A DNA stretch of 36,456 bases from a virus. The notes below the pieces were generated by a model. It worked only from the letters and a program-made list of their open reading frames with translations, searched no databases and was not told the DNA's origin. The stretch is taken from IMG/VR virus record IMGVR_UViG_3300025087_000211, positions 1-36,456 of that record; one strand, 5' to 3'. Both the position numbers and the translations under genes were made by a program. Shown piece by piece: positions 13,543 to 21,870 of the stretch; the stretch's first letter is position 1, and each line of letters opens with the position of its first letter.

Positions 13543-15125
13543 ACAATAGCTGTGCTTAATTGCAATCTTTTAGTTAAAGCATCTCCGACCTTTTCAATCA
13601 GATCCTCTCCGCTTATATCACCATTTACTATAATATTGATAATATTTCCACCCATTCCTTGGCGGTTAGCTTTATTTAACGGAATGACTGCTTCTGCACC
13701 ATTTTCGCCTATCATCGCCAAAGTTGGTCTCTTTACTATTCCTCCCTTTGCTAATCTTGGTATTTCGGGAATCATTGGAATTGATATTCCTACTGCCCCT
13801 GCGCCCTTACTTACAATTGCATTAGCTTTTTGGACGAACCAATTTATCTTATCAATTATCCAGTTAATAGCTCCTTTTATAGCGTCCTTTATGCCCTCAA
13901 ATGCCGCAATAGTCTTTTCCTTCACAATGTTCCAAATATTCCCAAAAGCATCTGTGATTGGCTTCGTAGCGTTTTTAATTGACTCCCAAACACTTGACAA
14001 TGCAGATGATAACGAATTCTTTATTGATTCCCAAACGTTGGCAAAAAATAATTTTATAGCACCCCATATCTCAATTGTTTTTGCTTTAATCATTTCCCAA
14101 TTTTTTACAATCCAAATTATTCCAGCAATTATTCCTGCGATAATTGCTCCTCCTAACATAAATGGAGCTAAGCTTATCAAAAATGTAGCAAATGTAATGG
14201 TGGCGGCTATGATTGCTGGAACTAACGCACCCAAAATTGCGCCTGCTATGATATAGAGGGTGCTCGGATGTTCTCGGAAAAACAAAAACAAGTTTGTCAC
14301 TTTTTCAAAAAATTTACCTGTCTCTTCTGTTAAAAATGACAGTGCGGTTTTTAAACCATCAAATATACCAGTCTGTTTTACAAAAGTTCCAAGACTTGTA
14401 TTGAGTGTATCCTTGAAGTTAGACCAAAGTTGTGTAAGAGTTCCTGTTTGATTTTTATAAGCGTCAAAAAATCTGCCTCCTACATTATTAGCTTCGTCAA
14501 ACATTTTGGTTAATAAGTCAAATGTCACTCCGCCTTCTGTAATAAAATCTCCCAGTGCTTCTCCTGCCAAACCTGTTTGGTCTTCTAACATTTCATAAAT
14601 CGGAATCCCAGCAAACGCGAATTGTTTTATATCTAATGAACTTGCCTTTCCAACTGCGGCTATCTGTTGTAAGTTGATAATTATGCGGTCAAGTTCATTT
14701 TGTCCTTTACCCATAGCCGCCAAGCCTTCTCCAACATTAAGAATCGTATCAATAGCTTTATCGCCATCTTTGGTGACGGACGAGATTAACTGGACAGCAG
14801 TAGACAAACCTTCAATTTCAAATGGAGTTCTTTTGGCTTCTTCTTTTATTCTCGCAATTGTCGTATCTGCTTTTTCTGCCGATCCAAGCAAGGTTATTAA
14901 ACCTTGCCTGACAGTTTCCATTTGAGCTTCAAATTTAATGCCAAAAAATGCCGCTCCGCCTATTGCGGCAATACTTGTCGTCAATCCCTTTGCGAATTTC
15001 TGCGATGCTTCTGCTTGTTCTGAAAAACCAGTCTTTATATCATTCAAATTATCTCTGACCTTTTTCAATCCAGCAGATATTCTATCTTGCAGATCTATTA
15101 TGACTTGTAGTCTTGCGTCTGCCAT
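13539..15125 (-). CDS. Tape measure protein, 528 aa
   Basis: The N-terminal 250 residues follow the tape-measure N-domain: LQDRISAGLKKVRDNLND, GGAAFFGIKFEAQMETVR, then LLGSAEKADTTIARIKEEAK and PFEIEGLSTAVQLISS. A strongly hydrophobic block (about 291-345, LYIIAGAILGALVPAIIAAT and onward) could cross the host membrane during DNA entry. Trp-rich helical repeats (VWESIKNSL, VWESIKNAT) follow, then a C-terminal region LAKGGIVKRPTLAMIGENGA usual for this family. At about 0.15 nm per residue it predicts a tail near 80 nm. It follows the chaperone pair and overlaps the hub gene by 4 nt. Confidence 0.93.
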   Translation of the reverse strand: MADARLQVIIDLQDRISAGLKKVRDNLNDIKTGFSEQAEASQKFAKGLTTSIAAIGGAAFFGIKFEAQMETVRQGLITLLGSAEKADTTIARIKEEAKRTPFEIEGLSTAVQLISSVTKDGDKAIDTILNVGEGLAAMGKGQNELDRIIINLQQIAAVGKASSLDIKQFAFAGIPIYEMLEDQTGLAGEALGDFITEGGVTFDLLTKMFDEANNVGGRFFDAYKNQTGTLTQLWSNFKDTLNTSLGTFVKQTGIFDGLKTALSFLTEETGKFFEKVTNLFLFFREHPSTLYIIAGAILGALVPAIIAATITFATFLISLAPFMLGGAIIAGIIAGIIWIVKNWEMIKAKTIEIWGAIKLFFANVWESIKNSLSSALSSVWESIKNATKPITDAFGNIWNIVKEKTIAAFEGIKDAIKGAINWIIDKINWFVQKANAIVSKGAGAVGISIPMIPEIPRLAKGGIVKRPTLAMIGENGAEAVIPLNKANRQGMGGNIINIIVNGDISGEDLIEKVGDALTKRLQLSTAIV

Positions 15126-15620
15126 ATTTATTTTCTTGGTTCTGTTTTTCGGCTTCTAATTTCATTATATTTATAAACTCAAACATTCTAAAATTGTCAT
15201 ATTCTCGCCAATCCAACCCAAACTTCTCGCTCATCCGATAATCTATTATTGAATCATATCCATATTTTTCTATTGCACTATCCGAGAATATTATCCTGCG
15301 GATGGCTCCAAGTTTTTTTTTGAAGGGAAATAATATCCCGACAAAGTGTCAATCAATTCAGTGATTGTTTCAAGATTCAATAACTTGATTTTGTCCTTAG
15401 AAAATTCGCAAAGATTGCCGTCAGAATCTTTTAAATTCCAATTCAAAATTGCAGTCTCTAACAAGGGCATCGCAATTTTAAACGTATCGGCTTGTTTTGT
15501 TCTGTCAAAATCCCCAATTACCAATTGAATTTCTTCGTAGGATAAAGCCTCTTTGACTTCAATCCATTCATCTTGTCCCATTTCAATTTTGCGAGTTTTT
15601 TGCGAAATTAGTCTTGACAT
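15082..15620 (-). CDS. Tail assembly chaperone, long form by -1 frameshift (G/GT-like)
   Basis: Reading from 15620 and shifting -1 at the A AAA AAC heptamer (15318-15312) gives a fusion of about 179 residues. The extension begins KLGAIRRIIFSDSAIEKYGY and continues through YRMSEKFGLDWREYDNF to TAG at 15084-15082, inside the start of the tape-measure gene. The extension fills the otherwise empty 165-nt gap between the chaperone and the tape measure, and has the YDSIIDYRMSEKFG pattern of GT-type domains. As in lambda G/GT, short and long forms would bind the tape measure and tail tube protein during assembly. The frame relation was checked by hand. Confidence 0.75.
15291..15620 (-). CDS. Tail assembly chaperone, short form, 109 aa
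   Basis: This protein lies between the tail tube and tape measure genes, the fixed position of the G-type chaperone. It contains EMGQDEWIEVKEALSYEEIQ near the start and ends FPSKKNLEPSAG just after the slippery run. Composition and size match G-type chaperones, which keep the tape measure soluble during tail assembly. It starts 1 nt after the tail tube stop with the AATATG context. The last codons read through nine consecutive A residues, where the -1 shift to the long form is expected. Confidence 0.8.
   Translation of the reverse strand: MSRLISQKTRKIEMGQDEWIEVKEALSYEEIQLVIGDFDRTKQADTFKIAMPLLETAILNWNLKDSDGNLCEFSKDKIKLLNLETITELIDTLSGYYFPSKKNLEPSAG
15312..15321 (-). promoter_or_regulatory. Programmed -1 frameshift slippery site
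   Basis: The minus strand reads TCA AAA AAA AAC TTG in the zero frame, so A AAA AAC (15318-15312), a canonical slippery heptamer, is in the right register. The nine-A run (15321-15313) also offers A AAA AAA and could cause transcriptional slippage. The -1 frame is then open for about 230 nt, to 15082. I did not identify a clear downstream stimulatory stem. Confidence 0.75.
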
Positions 15621-15621
15621 A

Positions 15622-17037
15622 TTAGTAAGTTGTTATATCGTTTATCAAAAGAACCTTTGCTAAAAATCCATCTGTTCCGCTGTAATACATTTCAAAATCA
15701 ATTTCCTGTTTTAGCAAATCATCCTCTGTCAATGAAGGATTAAATGGCGATAATTGCAAGTTCGGAATTCTCCAATCCAACTGGTAAGAAAAATCTGTAG
15801 AGCCGATAACATTCCCAGTGTGCACAACTTGTATTGCAGTTTCTCTGTTCTTTCGCAACCTATCAAGCAATTCCATATCGGTATAGGTTTTTGAGATTTT
15901 ACCGCTACCTGTCAATCCTTTAATATAAACTGCCGCAGGGAATCTATTCGCAACATTAACACCATTTGCTCCGTGTATTGGTTCAAGCTCATTTACGATA
16001 CTCAATTCAAAATCTTCAATGGAAGCTCCGCTATTATCAACGGTTGTATCAATCGTATTATCAAGTCTAACAACTGAACCGCCAATCCAAGTAAATTCTT
16101 CGTCTATCGTATAGCTCGGCGTTTGTGGAGCTAAAACAATTAAATCGCCAACGGCTGTTGCTGTTTCCAAATTCGTCACAGTTATAGTCAATTCCGTTGC
16201 TACTGTTCCGATTGTATGCGTTTTAACAGAAGTCGCGCTAAAATCCAAAAAACCTGTTCCAGGGCGATATAATTTAATTGTGTCAGCCGCCGCCAAACCT
16301 GTTGTCTGATCCATTGTCAAAGTCTTCGCCCCCGCTCCCGATGTCGTAATTGCAGTAATTCTTGCGTGTTTAAATTCTGACCGTGCAGTCATTCCAATCG
16401 CCGCTGTAATTATATTATCGTTCTGCGCAATAGGCTCAAATTTGTTGAATCTCACACCAGCATAACGATAAGCCTCGTTGTCAAAACCAATTTCAACTGT
16501 AAATGTAGGCAATGTCGCATAAGGCAAAACCCCCTGATGTCCATATACAGTTGAATCATATTTAGTTAGAACTGCGGTCTTCCCAGAAGTTGCACCCGTT
16601 AAAGTTTCTCCATCTGTAAATTCCCCTGATGGCGTAGAAATTAACAAGTAATCTCGTTCTGTGCTTGAAATAACGACAATGGCAGTCTTCGCCGAAAGTG
16701 AACCAGTGACAGTTTCTCCGACTGTAAAATCTCCATTAGCCCCAGTGATTGGCATAAAACGACCCGTAGATAAAGCACCAAAAACTGCTTTCAAAAAATA
16801 TCCAATCGTTTTTGGCTCAATCAAGACATTGACCGTTCCTTGCGGTGAAGGAATTGCTTTTGCTAATGCCCGTAAATTCATTGAACGATTGCCTGAAACT
16901 GGTGTCGCCACAACAGCACCCCAATCCGTGACAATGTCTTCCGACATCAACGGAACGAATACGTTAGGTTTGACTGCGATATTCTCGCTTATCTCGGCTT
17001 TGATTGCCAAATAAGCTGTTCTTGAATAAGATCCCAT
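15622..17037 (-). CDS. Major tail tube protein with inserted beta domains, 471 aa
   Basis: The start (GSYSRTAYLAIKAEISENIA; VFVPLMSEDIVTDWGAVVAT; then LIEPKTIGYFLKAVFG) matches the phage tail tube family found directly before G/GT chaperones. A duplicated motif follows: FTVGETVTGSLSAKTAIVV (about 104-122) and FTDGETLTGATSGKTAVL (about 138-155). More beta-rich sequence leads to a C-terminal tube-like part with SGASIEDFELSIVNELEP and LLKQEIDFEMYYSGTDGF. It is longer than simple tube proteins (about 150-300 aa), so extra domains probably decorate the tube surface. No tail sheath gene was found, which supports a siphovirus. Confidence 0.8.
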   Translation of the reverse strand: MGSYSRTAYLAIKAEISENIAVKPNVFVPLMSEDIVTDWGAVVATPVSGNRSMNLRALAKAIPSPQGTVNVLIEPKTIGYFLKAVFGALSTGRFMPITGANGDFTVGETVTGSLSAKTAIVVISSTERDYLLISTPSGEFTDGETLTGATSGKTAVLTKYDSTVYGHQGVLPYATLPTFTVEIGFDNEAYRYAGVRFNKFEPIAQNDNIITAAIGMTARSEFKHARITAITTSGAGAKTLTMDQTTGLAAADTIKLYRPGTGFLDFSATSVKTHTIGTVATELTITVTNLETATAVGDLIVLAPQTPSYTIDEEFTWIGGSVVRLDNTIDTTVDNSGASIEDFELSIVNELEPIHGANGVNVANRFPAAVYIKGLTGSGKISKTYTDMELLDRLRKNRETAIQVVHTGNVIGSTDFSYQLDWRIPNLQLSPFNPSLTEDDLLKQEIDFEMYYSGTDGFLAKVLLINDITTY

Positions 17038-17047
17038 ATTATTTTAA

Positions 17048-17212
17048 TTATTTCTTAATTTTTTTGGTCTCTTCTTTGTGTAAAACTTCTTCAACCATTT
17101 CGCGCGTTTTCATTGTCTCAAATAGGGCTTCGGTCATAATAACCTCGCTACCTTTGACAAATCTTTTCTCGCCCACGATTTCAAAATCTTGTAAAATTTT
17201 AGTTTTAATCAT
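17048..17212 (-). CDS. Small hypothetical protein, 54 aa
   Basis: The ORF begins at 17212 (MIKTKILQDFEIVGEKRF...) with AATATG context, directly after the stop of the tail terminator candidate at 17214, and ends 10 nt before the tail tube gene. It is basic and ends in a Lys/Glu-rich helix (EEVLHKEETKKIKK). It fills the whole gap, so it is probably real, but no function is recognised. It may be a tail completion or small chaperone protein. Confidence 0.65.
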   Translation of the reverse strand: MIKTKILQDFEIVGEKRFVKGSEVIMTEALFETMKTREMVEEVLHKEETKKIKK

Positions 17213-17213
17213 A

Positions 17214-17693
17214 TTATCTTGCTTTTAAATCTGTTGTTGCTTCAAGCCTGATTTCTGCTTTTGCATAAAACCATTCGCCCTCAGCGACTATATTATAATT
17301 TATTGTTAAATTATTGTTGAACATATAATCCGTGCCACGGATATGATCTCTCAAAATACCCAAAACTGTGTCATTCTTTAATGTCCCGTTTGCATTTCTT
17401 TCTTCCATTATGTTTATCAAATCTTGCTGAACTTTTATGACTTCGCCCGTCCCTGCTGTCTTTAACTGTTTTTTTATATCAGTGATAACTCTTATCGTTA
17501 TATCATATACAAATTGGTCTTCCGCCGTGGTTTTAGCAATAATTTCTGTGCTATTGCCAAATATCATCATCGCTGGTAAATAACTTTGCGGAACAGGCAT
17601 AACCTCACCTTGATAAAACGACTTTATTTTTGTCGTTGTAGTATTCATTCCTGCCTGCATCAAGATTTTGATTTCATCCAATACATCGTTCAT
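17214..17693 (-). CDS. Tail terminator/completion protein candidate, 159 aa
   Basis: ATG at 17693 overlaps the TGA of an 18-codon ORF (ATGA junction); a start further upstream would lie in that ORF. The protein is alpha/beta with MNDVLDEIKILMQAG at the N-terminus, a central strand block (FVYDITIRVITDIKKQ) and a C-terminal NNLTINYNIVAEGEWFYAKA. Position after the gpG-like gene and before the tail tube is that of tail terminators, and the size fits. I do not see a diagnostic motif, so the call rests mainly on gene order. Confidence 0.6.
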   Translation of the reverse strand: MNDVLDEIKILMQAGMNTTTTKIKSFYQGEVMPVPQSYLPAMMIFGNSTEIIAKTTAEDQFVYDITIRVITDIKKQLKTAGTGEVIKVQQDLINIMEERNANGTLKNDTVLGILRDHIRGTDYMFNNNLTINYNIVAEGEWFYAKAEIRLEATTDLKAR

Positions 17694-17746
17694 ATAAATA
17701 TAAAAATTATAAACAAGATGACGAAAATTAAACAACAACCTTTCAT
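17690..17746 (-). CDS. 18-aa hydrophobic micro-ORF
   Basis: The ORF reads MKGCCLIFVILFIIFIFI and stops at 17692-17690. It starts 1 nt after the gpG-like stop (TAATATG junction) and overlaps the next ATG in an ATGA junction, exactly like the confirmed gene borders of this genome. The product would be a single membrane helix with two Cys near the N-terminus. It may be a real micro-protein or a translated linker that couples its neighbours; size alone gives little proof. Confidence 0.4.
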   Translation of the reverse strand: MKGCCLIFVILFIIFIFI

Positions 17747-17747
17747 A

Positions 17748-18212
17748 TTATTTTAGTAAATTATTAGCGTAATCATTGAGTTTGGAAACAACTTTTTCAA
17801 TCACTTTTGATGTTATTCCCAACATTTTTCTTTGCGGTGGTCTCCCCGTGCTAACTTGGTGATATTTGAAATAAGGAACTTTATTGCCTATCTTCAAGGT
17901 CAATTTTGAAACTTCCTTAAAAAACCCTTTTTGTAATCTGCCTGTCCAAATCAATATCTTGTCTGTTCTAATTGGCATTTGCGCATAATATCCCCAACGA
18001 TTCAACCTTGCCCTAATTGTTCCGGCTGTCATTTTTCTATAAGGATCTCCAATCTCTACTCCTTGGCTTTCAATTACTGTATTGCCGTAAAATTCAAGCA
18101 ATTCATCGCCTATCTCGCTTAGAGGTTTTTGAAAATCTTTTATTCCCTGTTCCAGCGCAAATATTTTTTTTTTGACTTCCGTGTCATCTAATTTTATTGT
18201 AATTTCTGACAT
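17748..18212 (-). CDS. Mu gpG-like virion morphogenesis (tail completion) protein
   Basis: The 154-aa protein has the layout of the phage virion morphogenesis family: DDTEVKKKIFALEQGIKDFQ at the N-terminus, a middle block GDPYRKMTAGTIRARLNRWG, then ILIWTGRLQKGF (about 109-120), a characteristic W-T-G-x-L box, then PYFKYHQVSTGRPPQRKMLG (about 133-152 of the reading, with the HQ-RPPR-LG pattern of this family). It helps join head and tail. It begins 1 nt after the gp36-like gene. A run of ten A residues encodes the Lys triplet near residue 15. Confidence 0.85.
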   Translation of the reverse strand: MSEITIKLDDTEVKKKIFALEQGIKDFQKPLSEIGDELLEFYGNTVIESQGVEIGDPYRKMTAGTIRARLNRWGYYAQMPIRTDKILIWTGRLQKGFFKEVSKLTLKIGNKVPYFKYHQVSTGRPPQRKMLGITSKVIEKVVSKLNDYANNLLK

Positions 18213-18213
18213 A

Positions 18214-18654
18214 TTAAAACGTCTGTTTCATTGTGAAAAATGGCTCTGCATCTTCTCCGCTTGCGCTGTCTGTATCATTCGGAGCAAATAGTGGCGTGTT
18301 TAATGAACTGCGAGTCAATTCTGTGTTCCCCGTGCCGTATAATCTTAACTCACCCTTCTTAATGCTCTTTAAAATATCCAGCCAAAAATCCATTCTTTTT
18401 TTCCAACCTTTATCAAGGTTTTCGGTTTCTTCACCGTATTCATTAGCGTATAATAATCCGATAACAATGTTTCGGCTTATTGTCTCTATAATTTCAGGCG
18501 TTGAAGCTAACGGCAAAGTATAAATATCGGCAATTTCTGAATTGATAATACTATCCGCATCGGCAATATAGGCTGTAATAACAGCGTCGCTTATGTTCGT
18601 AGCGTTAGAAAATCCCGTAGATGATCTAACTTCTGCAATCGTTGTATATGCCAT
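18214..18654 (-). CDS. Mu gp36-like head-tail connector (DUF1320-type)
   Basis: The 146-aa protein has the hallmarks of the gp36/DUF1320 connector family. It opens with AYTTIAEVRSSTGF; a helix VITAYIADADSIINSEIADI follows at about 25-44; then comes LYTLPLA-type sequence (IYTLPLASTPEIIETISRNI) and a further helix with KKRMDFWLDILKSIKKGELR. Such proteins form the ring below the portal. It is located between a small membrane protein and the gpG-like gene, the usual order in Mu-type heads. Confidence 0.85.
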   Translation of the reverse strand: MAYTTIAEVRSSTGFSNATNISDAVITAYIADADSIINSEIADIYTLPLASTPEIIETISRNIVIGLLYANEYGEETENLDKGWKKRMDFWLDILKSIKKGELRLYGTGNTELTRSSLNTPLFAPNDTDSASGEDAEPFFTMKQTF

Positions 18655-18655
18655 A

Positions 18656-18904
18656 TTATTTTAATTTCCAATATAGTGTCAATAATGTTATTGCGCTTGA
18701 AATAGTCGCAGACACTCCGCTTGCAAATCCTATTGTCTTTATTCTCCAAACTCTGTTCTTATCTATTTTCTGCTCTAATCTTGATATTTGAACTGTCATA
18801 TCTTGCCATCTAATAATCATTGATGATTCAAGTTTGTCAACACGGTTGCAAATATCCTGTTTGAACTGGTCTAATTGCCCTAATTTATAGTCAGCATTAT
18901 TCAT
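18656..18904 (-). CDS. Coiled-coil protein with C-terminal membrane helix, 82 aa (XhlA-like)
   Basis: Residues 1-55 are helical with heptad-like spacing (LGQLDQFKQDICNRVDKLES; MTVQISRLEQKID). A basic stretch (KNRVWRIK) is followed by one membrane helix (about 59-79, TIGFASGVSATISSAITLLT). This plan matches XhlA/hemolysin-like phage membrane proteins, which cooperate with holins, and also small membrane-anchored virion proteins. Its place among head genes, far from the lysis end, makes a holin role uncertain. It starts 1 nt after the LamG-type gene. Confidence 0.6.
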   Translation of the reverse strand: MNNADYKLGQLDQFKQDICNRVDKLESSMIIRWQDMTVQISRLEQKIDKNRVWRIKTIGFASGVSATISSAITLLTLYWKLK

Positions 18905-18905
18905 A

Positions 18906-20237
18906 TCAAATCACGTAAGGTTTAAATACAAAATTTCTGATTAAATCTCCCGCGTCTGGGTCGATATTTATATAAGCACTTGTTGTGTGCGTATTTTCAG
19001 TAACTGGATTTGTGCCGCCAAGCGCAGCATCAAGTAAAACACCATCAATGTATAATGAAAATTCACCAGTAGGCGAACGAGTCATTTTAAACGTATGCCA
19101 AGCACTTGCTGTAAACGCAGAGTTACTACTAGACATCAATTGCGCTCCCACTACACCATTTGTAGTTATCCATAGTTGCACATTCTCGGCTGATGTTAGC
19201 ATCAATAAATATCCATTTTGACCAGTTGCGGTAGCACTACCAATTTCTTTGGCTATCATTATCACGTTTATAGCGCCAGCTGCGGTCTTGTTGAAATCAA
19301 ATTCCCACGTTCCATACGCTTGAGTATTTTTTTTGGAGATAATACCTGCGCCGATAGTGTTTATGTACTTACTAAGACCTAAACTATCAACTTGCCAAGT
19401 ACCTGTACTAATTCTGAATCCTGTATTGCTTAACTGACCAGCTGTTTCATTGGCAAAACTCTCATTCCACCCCTGTCCGTCTGTGATATAAACAGGCAAA
19501 GAATCTGCACCAGTAGCATCGTAAGCGTCATAGGTGTTATCGAGATGCGTGATATCAATCACATCGTAATTACCTTCTTGGTCTATTTCTTCGTACAACT
19601 GTGCGACTTCTGCACCCGTCAGGGCGGTATTAAAAACTAAAATCTGATTATAGTCGTTTTTACCAGTATTTGTTCCTTCTGGACCAGTTTCCCAATTAAA
19701 GTCATAAGCGGGGATGGTACTGTCTGTGAATGCGCCTGTTGCTACGGAAACACCGTTTTTATATATAACCATCGCTTTTGTTGCTCCAGTGAATGTTGCG
19801 GCGATGATGAGAGGTGTTCCATTAGTAACCTCACCGCCTCCTGTCTGGAGTACAGTAAATGCCGACAAACTATTTGCCAATAAAAATCGTATCCTGCCAG
19901 TATTAGGTATGTCAAGGTCAAGGCTTCCTGCCTGCGAACCACCTCCAGCGAACTTTTTTACGATTCTAGTATAAGACCCTGCCATTGACTTCAATTGCAT
20001 TTGGACAACAATTGTCATATTTGAAACTGCCGCTGTCGTACCTAAAATTTTACCAAGCGTTAGACCACTGGTATTGTTTTCAATAGCCACTGACCTGCCA
20101 AACTTATCTCTGCCCCAGCTTGGAGTTCCTACCGCTACAGCAGTAAAACCATTACCAGATTGGTCTAAAAGACTACCTCTCCTGAAATCCCAACAGCCTA
20201 TTATATTACTTGCATATTTTTCCTTAATTGTTGACAT
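18906..20237 (-). CDS. LamG/concanavalin-like virion protein A, 443 aa
   Basis: Two beta-sandwich domains are visible. The first (about 1-220) has GCWDFRRGSLLDQSGNGFTA, MTIVVQMQLKS, AATFTGATKAMVIYKNGVSV and a closing DYNQILVFNTALTGAEVAQL, the standard LamG layout. The second (about 270-443) has GTWEFDFNKTAAGAINVIMI, SAWHTFKMTRSPTGEFSLYI and DGVLLDAALGG, also concanavalin-like. LamG domains bind glycans or protein ligands. Situated between the capsid and connector genes, it may decorate the head. No catalytic residues are evident. Confidence 0.75.
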   Translation of the reverse strand: MSTIKEKYASNIIGCWDFRRGSLLDQSGNGFTAVAVGTPSWGRDKFGRSVAIENNTSGLTLGKILGTTAAVSNMTIVVQMQLKSMAGSYTRIVKKFAGGGSQAGSLDLDIPNTGRIRFLLANSLSAFTVLQTGGGEVTNGTPLIIAATFTGATKAMVIYKNGVSVATGAFTDSTIPAYDFNWETGPEGTNTGKNDYNQILVFNTALTGAEVAQLYEEIDQEGNYDVIDITHLDNTYDAYDATGADSLPVYITDGQGWNESFANETAGQLSNTGFRISTGTWQVDSLGLSKYINTIGAGIISKKNTQAYGTWEFDFNKTAAGAINVIMIAKEIGSATATGQNGYLLMLTSAENVQLWITTNGVVGAQLMSSSNSAFTASAWHTFKMTRSPTGEFSLYIDGVLLDAALGGTNPVTENTHTTSAYINIDPDAGDLIRNFVFKPYVI

Positions 20238-20240
20238 ATT

Positions 20241-21590
20241 TTACGAGTTAAATTGTCTGAATAAATTTTCATGCTGCCATCTCGCCTGTATAGGAGTTAA
20301 GAGAATACGCCACAAGAAAGGGAATTTAAGACTACCAACGAACTTATTAGCCGTATTGTAATCACAACCCATATAAAACTTTGAACCAACGGCTGTTGTA
20401 AAGCGAGTTGTGACATTAGTTACGTCTAATTCACCGTCAATATACATAATGTATGTCATGTCCCCTGCGATATTTGGAATTAATACACAAAATACCGAGT
20501 GCCAACATCCATCATTGCAATTCTTGACGCTGGTTGCTCCTTCCAATAGGCCGTCTCTAAATAATAATAAACCAGTAGTCTTGGCCTGCAAACCAACGCC
20601 CTCACCAGAGGCATTACGGAAGTCATAGAGTATAGTATCAGAGGCAGATGAGTATTTGAACAATCCACCAAAACAACCCATAAGCGCACTCGAGAAAGTT
20701 CCACCGGTTGAAGTCCCAATATACTGATTCCCATTTAAACTAACGCCGTTATTTGGAAGCAGTGCAGGAAAAGTCGCAACAACACTTCCATCCCCCCACT
20801 TTATAACATCGCCTCCAATAATACCCATATTATGGGTCAATTCCGAAACTCCGTTATTATAACGAGTCCTAAGAGGCAAGAAGTATTCGAGCTGTAAAAC
20901 ATCAACTTCTCTAAACGTAATCGCTGTCATAATATCTTGAATCTCGCCCTCGTCTAATTCTTTGTTATAAATGCTGATAAGTTTGATTATTCCATTGAAA
21001 TATAAAGCACCGTCGTAAACTCCAATTTCGAGGTCTGCACCAAGTCTATTCATCGCAACATAAGTGTCCGCACCTGTACTTGCGTCCGAGGTATCATCTA
21101 AACGAACTCCATTAACATAGATTGCCAAACCAGTCACTAAACCAGAACCATCATAAGTGGCGGTTATCCTTGCGTCAGTTCCTTCTAAAGAAGTTGAAGG
21201 CACGGAGCAATAACGCATAATAAAACCAGTAGTTCCAGGGACATTTTCATCATACAAAGCAAAAGTAATTTTGTCGCTTCCGTCAAACCATAGGGCATAT
21301 TCTCCTGTCGTTCCCCAAGAACCTTTATTTACTATGCAAGTATTTGTAACATCATTACTATTAACAATGGCATTTATAGAAAATGGAAGGTCACTTACTC
21401 CATCTCCAAAACTGTATCTAATTTGTCCCGCAGGTTTTGCGTATTGAGTCGTACCATTAAGGTATAACCCATTATTTACCGTTGGAGCACTAACCAGAGT
21501 TACCTGATTATCAGTAACATATTGTGCGTTTATGAATTGTTCTCTAAAAACACAACTCTCTGCTCTTATTTTTGGATAAGTTAGCCCCAT
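20241..21590 (-). CDS. LamG/concanavalin-like virion protein B, 449 aa
   Basis: This neighbour of protein A also has two LamG-type domains. The first (about 40-225) includes NNGLYLNGTTQYAKPAGQIR, RITATYDGSGLVTGLAIYVN, GVRLDD and YFNGIIKLISIYNKELDEGE. The second (about 280-445) includes NNGVSLNGNQYIGTST, DGCWHSVFCVLIPNIAGDMT, YIMYIDGELD and FVGSLKFPFLW. The two proteins share the architecture rather than close sequence. Its start is 6 nt after the 87-aa gene. A role as capsid-attached or fibre adhesin is likely but not proven. Confidence 0.75.
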   Translation of the reverse strand: MGLTYPKIRAESCVFREQFINAQYVTDNQVTLVSAPTVNNGLYLNGTTQYAKPAGQIRYSFGDGVSDLPFSINAIVNSNDVTNTCIVNKGSWGTTGEYALWFDGSDKITFALYDENVPGTTGFIMRYCSVPSTSLEGTDARITATYDGSGLVTGLAIYVNGVRLDDTSDASTGADTYVAMNRLGADLEIGVYDGALYFNGIIKLISIYNKELDEGEIQDIMTAITFREVDVLQLEYFLPLRTRYNNGVSELTHNMGIIGGDVIKWGDGSVVATFPALLPNNGVSLNGNQYIGTSTGGTFSSALMGCFGGLFKYSSASDTILYDFRNASGEGVGLQAKTTGLLLFRDGLLEGATSVKNCNDGCWHSVFCVLIPNIAGDMTYIMYIDGELDVTNVTTRFTTAVGSKFYMGCDYNTANKFVGSLKFPFLWRILLTPIQARWQHENLFRQFNS

Positions 21591-21596
21591 AGAATT

Positions 21597-21860
21597 TTAT
21601 TTAATTTCTACCCTATCTTTTATTTTTGGATTCCACTCAATGTCAACTTCTTTGATACAATTAAGAATTTCATCTGTTTTTAAGTGAATATTTTGTGCCA
21701 CAAAATCCTGTTCAATTGCATCAACAATTTCTTTATACAGTTTCTTGCCGTTCTCTGGCACCAATGCTTTTATTTTTGCTTTCACCTCTGCCACAGGGAA
21801 GGCATCCTTAACGGATACCTCCTCTACCTCCTCGATATATTTTGTTCCTTTTAAATACAT
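21597..21860 (-). CDS. Small hypothetical protein, 87 aa
   Basis: The protein is mainly helical and charged: YLKGTKYIEEVEEVSVKDAF, then EVKAKIKALVPENGKKLYKE, then a helix and the ending DIEWNPKIKDRVEIK. The opening YLKGTKYIEEV resembles the start of small phage head proteins of the KGxxY-xV type. It lies in the block of virion proteins between the 279-aa and LamG-type genes, with 10-nt and 6-nt spacing. No function is recognised. Confidence 0.68.
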   Translation of the reverse strand: MYLKGTKYIEEVEEVSVKDAFPVAEVKAKIKALVPENGKKLYKEIVDAIEQDFVAQNIHLKTDEILNCIKEVDIEWNPKIKDRVEIK

Positions 21861-21870
21861 ATAAATTGGA

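Noticed and set aside
13402-14256. Long open frame on the plus strand (284 codons)
   Set aside because: It is the antisense shadow of the tape measure and hub genes, has no start signal, and no plus-strand promoter or neighbour supports it.
15622-17037. The 471-aa protein as a tail sheath
   Set aside because: It lies directly before the chaperone pair and its ends match tail tube proteins; no second tube gene or baseplate set of a contractile tail was found.
18165-18178. Ten-A run in the gpG-like gene as a programmed slippage site
   Set aside because: It is near the N-terminus, neither alternative frame leads to a sensible product, and it simply encodes consecutive Lys.
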